From Alphaproteobacteria bacterium (GTDB taxonomy: Bacteria > Pseudomonadota > Alphaproteobacteria > Micropepsales > Micropepsaceae): 7,711 nt of DNA. A program made the position numbers and the translations under genes. A model generated the notes under the pieces. That model was not told where the DNA came from, did not search any database, and was given only the letters and a program-made list of their open reading frames with translations. Of this stretch, positions 1 to 7,164 are shown in pieces. Each line of letters opens with the position of its first letter. Position 1 is the first letter of the stretch. The DNA is taken from NCBI GenBank assembly GCA_003451645.1, contig DMER01000230.1:1-7711 (forward strand), given 5' to 3'.

Positions 1-1323
<1,323 letters not shown>

Positions 1324-1330
1324 CCCAATC

Positions 1331-2113
1331 TTAACCTAAAACATGCTGCCCGGCGTCCACATGCAGTGTGACGCCGGTGATGGCGCGCGCGGCATCGCTC
1401 GCCAGAAAGGTCGCGGCCTGACCCACATCGTCAATGTCGGCCAGCCGCCGCAAGGGCGCGCGCTTCTGTGCCGTCTCAAGCAGGGTTGAGAATGCGGCAA
1501 TCCCGCTCGCGGCGCGCGTTGCAATCGGCCCAGGCGAGAGCGCATTGACCCGGATCGCGCGAGGCCCCAATTCAGCCGCCAACTCCCGCACGGTGGCTTC
1601 AAGGGCGGCCTTCACCGGGCCCATGACGTTGTAATTGTCCACGACCTTTTCGGCGCCGTAATAGCTCATGGTCAGGCACGCGCCGCCGCTCGCTGGCATC
1701 ATCGCCTCCGCCCGCCGCGTCAGCCGGATGAAGGAGTGGACGGAGATATCCATCGCCCGCTGAAAGCCAATGTCCGAGGTATCCGCGACCCGCCCCTGCA
1801 GGTCATCGCGCGGCGCATAGGCGATCGAATGCACAAAAATGTCCAGCCCGTCCCAGCGATCCTCAATCGCCGCAGTGAGCTGATCGAGCTGCTCCGGTTC
1901 CTCGACGTCCAGGGGCTCGCACAGGCCTGCATCGATGCTGCGCGCCAGCGGCCGCACATGCGGCTCGGCCTTGGCGTTCAGATAAGTCATGGCGATCCGC
2001 GCGCCTGCCCCCGCCATCGCACGCGCGACACCCCAGGCAATCGACTGATCATTCGCAACGCCCACGATCAAGGCACGCTTACCACTCAAGCTGAAGGGAC
2101 TTGCCGAGGTCAT
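1331..2113 (-). CDS. fabI: Enoyl-[acyl-carrier-protein] reductase, FabI type (SDR family)
   Basis: Reduces the trans-2 double bond of enoyl-ACP with NAD(P)H, the last step of each type II fatty acid elongation cycle, in the cytoplasm. The 260-residue length matches FabI (E. coli 262). Visible features are the FabI-style nucleotide loop GVANDQSIAWG (18-28), VHSIAYAP (95-102), and the active-site block with Tyr151, Tyr161 and Lys168 (SYYG...NYNVMGPVK), in the Y-x6-K arrangement specific to FabI. RVNALSPGPI (188-197) and the C-terminal HVDAG also fit. I chose ATG 2113 over the in-frame ATG at 2146 because AGGAGA lies 7 bases before it and the product then starts like FabI. The gene is 75 bases downstream of the ATPase gene and may share its transcript. 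Being next to an ion pump rather than lipid genes suggests it could be an accessory paralogue of a housekeeping FabI; that is inference. FabI family very likely; substrate and essentiality unknown. Confidence 0.92.
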   Translation of the reverse strand: MTSASPFSLSGKRALIVGVANDQSIAWGVARAMAGAGARIAMTYLNAKAEPHVRPLARSIDAGLCEPLDVEEPEQLDQLTAAIEDRWDGLDIFVHSIAYAPRDDLQGRVADTSDIGFQRAMDISVHSFIRLTRRAEAMMPASGGACLTMSYYGAEKVVDNYNVMGPVKAALEATVRELAAELGPRAIRVNALSPGPIATRAASGIAAFSTLLETAQKRAPLRRLADIDDVGQAATFLASDAARAITGVTLHVDAGQHVLG

Positions 2114-2120
2114 GCCGCTG

Positions 2121-2126
2121 TCTCCT
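2121..2126 (-). promoter_or_regulatory. Ribosome binding site that decides the fabI start
   Basis: On the minus strand this reads AGGAGA, 7 bases before ATG 2113. The upstream in-frame ATG (2146) would place this strong Shine-Dalgarno inside the coding region and add 11 residues not expected in FabI, so the shorter start is preferred. Confidence 0.75.
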
Positions 2127-2144
2127 GCAATTGGCTCTTGCTGC

Positions 2145-2172
2145 ATTGCAACATAGACAGCTGATTTGACAA
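2145..2172 (-). promoter_or_regulatory. Weak candidate promoter for fabI
   Basis: On the minus strand TTGTCA (2172-2167) is separated by 16 bases from TGCAAT (2150-2145). These match the sigma-70 -35 consensus at 5 of 6 bases and the -10 at 4 of 6. It falls in the 75-base ATPase-fabI gap and would give a leader of roughly 30 bases. Weak matches of this kind arise by chance, so read-through from the ATPase gene is at least as likely. Confidence 0.22.
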
Positions 2173-2188
2173 ACTGATGATGGCCGCC

Positions 2189-4780
2189 TCAGCGATGCAC
2201 AACTTTGTGACGGCGGGCGAACTTTGCCGCCTCGGCTGCGATCAGGACGACAAGGCCGCAACCAAGGGCCAGCCCCAAATGCCCCCAGGACAGGGGCGCG
2301 GTCTCAAAGACGGCATTCAACACCGGCAGGTAAATGATTAGAAGCTGTAACCCCAAGGTCACCACCAACGCACCGAGCAGCAGCGGGTTCGACAGGATAC
2401 CCGTCTCCCAGACTGGCCGCTCGTTTGAGCGCAAGGAGAGCGCATAGGCCAGCTGTACCGCGACGAGAGCCGTAAACACCATCGACTGCCAAGGGGCGCC
2501 CGGCTCCTGCATCTCCCAGACCTGAACCGCCAAGACGAGGACGGCCATCACGCTGCTCATCCACGCCACACGCAGCATCAGTGCGCGTGTCACGATCGGG
2601 GCATGCGGGCGGTCCGGCGGGCGGCGCATGACGTTGGCCTCAGCCCGCTCGGAGGCGAGGGCCAAGCCCGGAATACCGTCTGTCACCAGATTGATCCACA
2701 AAATCTGCAACGGCGTGAGCGGCAACGGTAAACCGGCGAGGAGTGCCAAGGCCAGCACTAGCACCTCCGACACATTGCAGGTCAGGATATAGCTCACAAA
2801 GCGGGCGATATTGTCCGAGATGCGCCGGCCCTCACGGATCGCCTTGACGATGGTGGCGAAATTGTCGTCGGCAAGCACAATCGCGCTGGCCTCCTTGGCG
2901 ACGTCCGAGCCGCCTTTGCCCATTGCGATCCCGATATCGGCCGCACTGATCGCGGGCGCGTCATTCACGCCGTCGCCCGTCATCGCCATGATCGCGCCGC
3001 GTTGGCGCAAGGCACGGACGATGTCGATTTTCTGCTCAGGATCGACGCGTGCAAAGACCCGCGCGCTGCCGAGGCGATGAATCAGATCGGCGCGGCTCAG
3101 CTGCGCCATTTGGGGGCCGGTAATCACCAGATCGGGGGCATCGAGGTCGCGGCCCAGCATGCCGAGTTGACCGGCAATGGCGCGCGCAGTCTCAGCATGA
3201 TCGCCCGTGATCATGATGGGCACGATGCCCGCCGACTGGCATTGCGCGACCGCGTCCGCGGCTTCTGCCCGCGGCGGGTCCTGGAAGCCCAAAAGGGCCA
3301 AAGGGGCATATCCCAATCGTCCATTCAGGAACGGCGTGGACGGGTCGTCAACTGCATGCGCCTCGGCAAGGCACAGGACCTTAAGTCCATTGGCGGCCAT
3401 GGCCTCGGCCTCAGACAAGAGGTCCAGACGTGCGGCCATATCCAGGTCCAAATGCGTCGCGACGGCCTCGGGCGCGCCTTTCATCAGGGCCAGAAATCCA
3501 TGCGCGCCTTGGTGCAAGCTCGCCATATATTTCCGTGTACTGTCAAAGGGCAGTTCGAGCAGCCGCGCTGCGCTGGACCGTATGGCCTCGATATCGGCCC
3601 CGGCCGCCTTCACGGCCTGCAGCAAGGCCACATCAAGCGGATCGCCTTGGAACGTGGCAGCATTGGAAGCCGGTTCGGCGTCGTTGCACAGCGCCAGCGC
3701 CTGATGCACATGCCCCAAACCCGCAGCGCCCATGGGCTTCACCGTGGTGAGCTGCAACCGGTTCTGGGTTAGCGTGCCGGTCTTGTCCGTACAGATATGC
3801 GTGACCGCGCCTAGGGACTCGATCGCCGCCAAACGGCGCACGACCGCGTTCTCCCGCGCCATGCGCAAGGCCCCGACTGCTAAGACGATGGTGACAACAG
3901 CAGGCAGCGATTCCGGGATCGCGGCGACGCCCAGGCTCACCGCGGTCAGCACGATGATCTGCCAGGGATCGCCGCGCCAAAGCCCCAAGACCAGAATGAT
4001 CACCGCCACCACGATCACGAGACCGGCCAGGTTCATCGCGAGTGCGGCAAGCTTGCGCTCCAGCGGGCTTTGCGGCGGTTCTGCCTTGGCGAGGAGCGCT
4101 GCGATCCGGCCTAGCTCCGTCGCGCGGCCTGTAGCCACCACGAGGCCTGTGGCGCGGCCCGCCATGAGCATCGTGCCCGCAAAGGCCATGGTGACGCGAT
4201 CGCCCAGCGCAGCATCGGCAGCGACTGACGCGTCTGGGTTTTTGATCACCGGCAAAGACTCCCCCGTCAGGATCGCCTCTTCGAACTGCGCCTCAACACT
4301 TTGAAGAATCCGCAAGTCGGCAGGCACCCGGTCGCCGCTGTCCAGCGCCACAACATCGCCTGGGACTAGATCGGCCGCGTCGACGGTCTCAAGCAGTCCG
4401 CTGCGCCAAACCCTGGTTCGCGGCGCATTCAAGGCCCGCAAAGCGCGCAAAGCCCGCTCGGCCCGCGCCTCCTGGATCGTTCCCACGACAATGTTGAGCA
4501 CCAAGATAGCCAGAATGGCACCTGTATCGACCCAGTCACCCAACATGCCCGCCAGCAGTGCCGCCGCGGCCAACACGACCGTCATCACATTGCGGGTTTG
4601 GGCCCAGATGACATGCCAAATCGTGCGCTCAGGCCCTTGCGGGATTGCGTTGGGTCCAAAGGATTTGAGACGCGCCCGCGCTTCGGCTGAATCCAGCCCC
4701 GCACGCGCCGCGCCAGCAGCCGTCAGGGCGGCCGCCTGATCCAACGCATGCCAAGTCTTGGCCGCAGTTGCCCGCTCCAT
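2189..4780 (-). CDS. P2-type (Ca2+-ATPase-like) cation-transporting P-type ATPase
   Basis: Inner-membrane pump that exports a cation using ATP through a phospho-aspartate intermediate. In the 863-residue product I see a cation-ATPase N-terminal domain (about 8-60), actuator TGES (172-175), phosphorylation site DKTGT with Asp332, nucleotide-binding KGAPE (434-438), TGDH (525-528) and hinge GDGVNDAP (602-609). About ten membrane segments are visible, M1-M2 near 65-105, M3-M4 near 250-305 and M5-M10 from about 660 to the end. Likely ion ligands are Glu290 in M4 (PESLP), Asn669 and Glu672 in M5 (NVSE), and Asn697, Thr700 and Asp701 in M6 (NLVTD), the set found in SERCA-like Ca2+ pumps. M4 has PESLP where SERCA has PEGLP, and M8 (VAVQLAYAL) lacks the SERCA glutamate, so stoichiometry or ion may differ. 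I chose ATG 4780 over GTG 4807 because AAGGGAG lies 6 bases upstream. It is divergent from ethA and upstream of fabI. Family certain; ion probably Ca2+ but unproven (Mn2+ possible). Confidence 0.93.
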   Translation of the reverse strand: MERATAAKTWHALDQAAALTAAGAARAGLDSAEARARLKSFGPNAIPQGPERTIWHVIWAQTRNVMTVVLAAAALLAGMLGDWVDTGAILAILVLNIVVGTIQEARAERALRALRALNAPRTRVWRSGLLETVDAADLVPGDVVALDSGDRVPADLRILQSVEAQFEEAILTGESLPVIKNPDASVAADAALGDRVTMAFAGTMLMAGRATGLVVATGRATELGRIAALLAKAEPPQSPLERKLAALAMNLAGLVIVVAVIILVLGLWRGDPWQIIVLTAVSLGVAAIPESLPAVVTIVLAVGALRMARENAVVRRLAAIESLGAVTHICTDKTGTLTQNRLQLTTVKPMGAAGLGHVHQALALCNDAEPASNAATFQGDPLDVALLQAVKAAGADIEAIRSSAARLLELPFDSTRKYMASLHQGAHGFLALMKGAPEAVATHLDLDMAARLDLLSEAEAMAANGLKVLCLAEAHAVDDPSTPFLNGRLGYAPLALLGFQDPPRAEAADAVAQCQSAGIVPIMITGDHAETARAIAGQLGMLGRDLDAPDLVITGPQMAQLSRADLIHRLGSARVFARVDPEQKIDIVRALRQRGAIMAMTGDGVNDAPAISAADIGIAMGKGGSDVAKEASAIVLADDNFATIVKAIREGRRISDNIARFVSYILTCNVSEVLVLALALLAGLPLPLTPLQILWINLVTDGIPGLALASERAEANVMRRPPDRPHAPIVTRALMLRVAWMSSVMAVLVLAVQVWEMQEPGAPWQSMVFTALVAVQLAYALSLRSNERPVWETGILSNPLLLGALVVTLGLQLLIIYLPVLNAVFETAPLSWGHLGLALGCGLVVLIAAEAAKFARRHKVVHR

Positions 4781-4786
4781 TCGTTG

Positions 4787-4793
4787 CTCCCTT
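4787..4793 (-). promoter_or_regulatory. Ribosome binding site that decides the ATPase start
   Basis: On the minus strand this reads AAGGGAG, 6 bases before ATG 4780. The longer reading from GTG 4807 would translate across this site and add nine mostly basic residues (HRRKREQR) with no evident support. Confidence 0.7.
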
Positions 4794-4842
4794 TTTCGGC
4801 GATGCACGCCTTCGGACGTATGATCGCCGGCCCGCGTTCACC

Positions 4843-4856
4843 TTGATCTTGAGCAA
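4843..4856. promoter_or_regulatory. Candidate FNR/FixK (CRP-family) binding site
   Basis: TTGATcttgAGCAA matches the FNR/FixK consensus TTGAT-N4-ATCAA at 9 of 10 defined positions. Its centre is about 69 bases upstream of the ATPase start codon. If it sits at -41.5, the usual class II activator position, transcription of the ATPase gene would begin near 4808 with a leader of about 27 bases. The -10 hexamer would then be TACGTC (4820-4815 on the minus strand), a poor match, as is usual for activator-dependent promoters. Relative to the ethA promoter candidate it lies near -73, so an effect on that side is possible. The match is seen directly; the regulator and its effect are inferred. Confidence 0.42.
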
Positions 4857-4865
4857 TGCGCGGCT

Positions 4866-4882
4866 GGCGAATTCGGGCGAAT
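4866..4882. repeat. Tandem 7-base direct repeat, 10-base period, upstream of ethA
   Basis: GGCGAAT occurs at 4866-4872 and again at 4876-4882, exactly one helical turn apart, on the same face of the DNA. It lies just upstream of the candidate ethA -35 region (about -57 to -41), where an activator would bind. There is no regulator gene next to it in the window. Chance similarity in a GC-rich spacer cannot be excluded. Confidence 0.35.
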
Positions 4883-4887
4883 CCTCA

Positions 4888-4916
4888 CTGGCCAAGCGCC
4901 GGACTTCGCGCTAGGC
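4888..4916 (+). promoter_or_regulatory. Candidate promoter for the ethA-GST unit
   Basis: A -10-like CTAGGC (4911-4916, within GCGCTAGGCTC) lies 33 bases before the ethA ATG. Seventeen bases upstream, CTGGCC (4888-4893) matches the -35 consensus at only 3 of 6 bases. The main support is that a very similar block (ACTT, CGC, CTAG, CTCAA) occurs before the MFS gene with exactly the same 33-base distance to its ATG. The poor -35 suggests help from an activator. Confidence 0.4.
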
Positions 4917-4949
4917 TCAACTGACAAAAAATCAGCAGGGAGCGCCACA

Positions 4950-6452
4950 ATGACCGATCAAAGTCTTGATGTCATCATCATTGGTGCTGGTTTGTCCGGC
5001 ATCGGAGCGGCCTATCATCTTCAGCGCGATTGTCCGTCCAGGCGCTATGTGATCCTGGAAGGGCGCGAGGCGATTGGCGGCACATGGGATCTGTTCCGCT
5101 ATCCCGGCATCCGCTCAGACAGCGACATGTTCACGCTCGGCTTTAACTTCAAACCCTGGAAAGAACAGAAGGCGATCGCGGACGGCCCCTCGATCCTGAG
5201 TTATGTGCGCGAGACGGCGGCCGAAAACGGCATCGATAAACACATCCGCTTCCGCCACATGGTCAAACGGCTCAGCTGGTCATCGGCCGAGCAGCTCTGG
5301 TCTGTTGAGGCCGAGCATCAGGGCCAGACGGTCATCCTAAAGGCGCCCTTCATCTTCACGGCGGCCGGTTATTACAAATATGACCACGGCTATACGCCCG
5401 ACTGGCCAGGCATGAGCAGCTACCAGGGGCGCATGATCCACCCGCAGCACTGGCCGCAAGACCTCGACTACACCGGAAAGTCAGTGCTGGTGATCGGTTC
5501 CGGTGCGACCGCTGTGACCCTTGTGCCCGCGATGACCGATAAGGCGCAACACGTCACAATGCTGCAGCGCTCGCCCACCTATATGGTATCGCGCCCAGCG
5601 GAGGATGCACAGGCCAATTGGCTGCGGCGCAATCTGCCCAGCATGCTTGCCTATCAATTGGTCCGCTGGCGGAATGTCTTGCTGCAGAGCTATTTCTTCA
5701 ACCTGGTCCGGCGTTATCCCGCATGGGCGAAGGAGCGCCTCATCAATGAGCTCAAGCCGCTCCTTCCTGCCAATTACGACGTCGCCACCCACCTGACGCC
5801 CAAATACAATCCTTGGGATCAGCGGCTGTGCTTGGTGCCCGACGCCGACATGTTCAAGGCCATCAGTGCTGGCAAAGCCTCCATCGTCACCGACCAGATC
5901 GAGAGCTTTACCGAGAGCGGGGTCAAGCTGAAATCCGGCGCCGAGATCAAGGCCGACATCATCGTGACCGCTACGGGCCTCGATTTGACCACTCTTGGCG
6001 GGGCGGACGTCGTGGTCGACGGCAAGGCCGTGCGCTGGCCCGACACACTGATCTACAAGGGCATGATGTATAGCGATGTGCCCAACCTCGTGAATGCATT
6101 CGGTTATACTAATGCGTCATGGACGTTGAAGGCGGACCTGACGTCCGAGTATTTCTGCCGTATGCTGAATTATCTCGACCGCGAAGGCTACGCGCAGTTC
6201 ACGCCGCGCACGCATGGCGAAGATGTAGAGACCGTACCCTTTGTCGATTTCTCCTCCGGTTATTTTCAGCGCGCGCTGGAACGCCTGCCGAAGCAAGGGG
6301 CGAAGGCACCCTGGCGGCTCTATCAGAACTATTTCGTTGACCTGTTGAACCTGCGCTTTGGGTCCCTGAATACCAAGGAGATGGAGTTCAAGCGGCGGTT
6401 AGCGGCACGGCGCGCCTCGAATGTGGTGCCGATCCGCGATGCGGCGGAATAG
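4950..6452 (+). CDS. ethA: EthA-type Baeyer-Villiger flavin monooxygenase
   Basis: FAD- and NADPH-dependent monooxygenase that inserts oxygen beside a carbonyl or oxidises sulfur; mycobacterial EthA, the closest family I recognise, oxidises ketones and activates thioamide drugs. The 500-residue product carries the FAD Rossmann motif GAGLSG (12-17), the long BVMO signature GGTWDLFRYPGIRSD (43-57), the BVMO fingerprint YQGRMIHPQHWP (158-169) and the NADPH Rossmann motif GSGATA (183-188). Arg292 in WDQRLCLVP fits the conserved active-site arginine. GYTNASWTLKADL and LPKQG near the C-terminus are also EthA-like. The fingerprint starts with Tyr instead of Phe. Length is close to EthA (489). ATG 4950 has AGGGAG (4937-4942) 7 bases upstream. 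It is followed after 9 bases by a GST gene, probably in one operon. Unlike mycobacterial ethA it has no adjacent ethR-type regulator. Natural substrate unknown. Confidence 0.93.
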   Translation: MTDQSLDVIIIGAGLSGIGAAYHLQRDCPSRRYVILEGREAIGGTWDLFRYPGIRSDSDMFTLGFNFKPWKEQKAIADGPSILSYVRETAAENGIDKHIRFRHMVKRLSWSSAEQLWSVEAEHQGQTVILKAPFIFTAAGYYKYDHGYTPDWPGMSSYQGRMIHPQHWPQDLDYTGKSVLVIGSGATAVTLVPAMTDKAQHVTMLQRSPTYMVSRPAEDAQANWLRRNLPSMLAYQLVRWRNVLLQSYFFNLVRRYPAWAKERLINELKPLLPANYDVATHLTPKYNPWDQRLCLVPDADMFKAISAGKASIVTDQIESFTESGVKLKSGAEIKADIIVTATGLDLTTLGGADVVVDGKAVRWPDTLIYKGMMYSDVPNLVNAFGYTNASWTLKADLTSEYFCRMLNYLDREGYAQFTPRTHGEDVETVPFVDFSSGYFQRALERLPKQGAKAPWRLYQNYFVDLLNLRFGSLNTKEMEFKRRLAARRASNVVPIRDAAE

Positions 6453-6461
6453 CGGCGGCCG

Positions 6462-7094
6462 ATGGCACTGACCCTTTATCATTGCCGGGACGCGCGCTCA
6501 TTCCGGCCGCTTTGGATGCTGGAAGAATTGGGTATTGAGTACGACCTCGTCGTGATGCCCTTTCCTCCGCGCAGCCGCTATGAAGGCTATCTGGCGATCA
6601 ATCCCTTGGGCACTGTGCCGGCGCTGGTGCATGACGGCGCAACGCTGACAGAATCCTCGGCCATCTGTCAGTATCTCGGCGACCGGTTCGGACCCAATAC
6701 CTTGACCGTCGCCCCACAGGACGCAGCGTATGCGGACTATCTCAACTGGATGTACCGCTCAGACGCGACGCTCACCTTTCCGCTGACCATTGTGCTGCGC
6801 TATAAGGCGCTGGAGCCGCCCGAGCGCCGCCTCCCTCAGGCCGCGGAGGACTATACGCGCTGGTTCTTTGCCCGCCTGCGCAGCATCGATGCGGCTGTTA
6901 CGAACAGCGACTATCTGTGCGCTGGACGCTTCACCGCGGCCGACATCACAGCAAGCTATTGCCTGCTTTTGGCCACCAATCTGGGCCTCGGCGGCAATTT
7001 CAAACCCCAGACCGCCGCCTATTTTGAGCGGCTCAAGGCAAGACCCGCCTTTGCCCGTGCTCAGGCCCGCCAGGACGCGCCAGCCCAGACATGA
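6462..7094 (+). CDS. Glutathione S-transferase family protein
   Basis: Cytoplasmic enzyme that joins glutathione to electrophiles or uses it for isomerisation or dehalogenation; the exact reaction cannot be read from sequence. The 210-residue product has an N-terminal thioredoxin-like domain with Tyr6, Ser13 as a candidate catalytic residue (RDARSFRP), the cis-proline segment NPLGTVPAL (47-55, cis-Pro at 53) and the glutathione-binding Glu64-Ser65 (TESSAIC). The helical C-terminal domain contains the N-capping box FTAAD (157-161). Length is normal. It starts 9 bases after the ethA stop; no good Shine-Dalgarno is seen (CGGCGGCCG), so translational coupling to ethA is likely. The pairing suggests it acts on a product of the monooxygenase, perhaps a reactive epoxide or sulfur oxide, which is inference. 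Family sure, subclass not assigned. Confidence 0.92.
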   Translation: MALTLYHCRDARSFRPLWMLEELGIEYDLVVMPFPPRSRYEGYLAINPLGTVPALVHDGATLTESSAICQYLGDRFGPNTLTVAPQDAAYADYLNWMYRSDATLTFPLTIVLRYKALEPPERRLPQAAEDYTRWFFARLRSIDAAVTNSDYLCAGRFTAADITASYCLLLATNLGLGGNFKPQTAAYFERLKARPAFARAQARQDAPAQT

Positions 7095-7102
7095 CAACCG
7101 CT

Positions 7103-7131
7103 TTGACGGCGCCCATCACTTGCGCCTAGCC
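7103..7131 (+). promoter_or_regulatory. Candidate sigma-70-type promoter for the MFS gene
   Basis: TTGACG (7103-7108) matches the -35 consensus at 5 of 6 bases. A 17-base spacer leads to CTAGCC (7126-7131), close in sequence and in position (33 bases before ATG) to the element upstream of ethA. It begins just after the GST stop codon. Transcription would start near 7138. The -10 is far from TATAAT, but GCTA/CTAG-type -10 elements are known in alphaproteobacteria such as Caulobacter. Confidence 0.45.
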
Positions 7132-7153
7132 TCAAAGTCCAGATTGTTTGAGG
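7130..7153. repeat. Perfect 7-base inverted repeat overlapping the MFS promoter and RBS
   Basis: CCTCAAA (7130-7136) and TTTGAGG (7147-7153) are exact reverse complements around a 10-base centre. The left arm touches the predicted -10 and the right arm contains GAGG of the MFS Shine-Dalgarno (GAGGGG, 7150-7155). As DNA it could be a repressor operator over the transcription start. As RNA, in read-through from ethA-GST, it would form a hairpin hiding the Shine-Dalgarno. Which, if either, applies is not decided by the sequence. Confidence 0.45.
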
Positions 7154-7164
7154 GGCTATAGAGC

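Noticed and set aside
2079..2261. Possible small minus-strand gene across the ATPase-fabI gap
   Set aside because: It overlaps the ends of two well-supported genes in another frame and has no recognisable features; the 75-base gap alone is too short for a convincing gene.
3002..3772. 256-codon open frame on the plus strand, antisense to the P-type ATPase
   Set aside because: It lies wholly inside a gene with intact catalytic motifs. Its product is Gln/His/Arg-rich without a recognisable domain, and long antisense frames are expected in GC-rich coding DNA.
4751..4761. Perfect palindrome CCAAGTCTTGG near the ATPase start
   Set aside because: It lies in codons of the N-terminal domain (AKTWH) and is short enough to be coincidental; no second copy was seen.
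4781..4807. N-terminal extension of the ATPase from GTG 4807
   Set aside because: The AAGGGAG ribosome binding site at 4787-4793 would be inside the coding sequence, and the added residues are not part of the family domain.
4921..4935. CTGA-caaaaaa-TCAG stem before ethA
   Set aside because: Only four base pairs with a seven-base A-rich loop; too weak to call a hairpin or operator.
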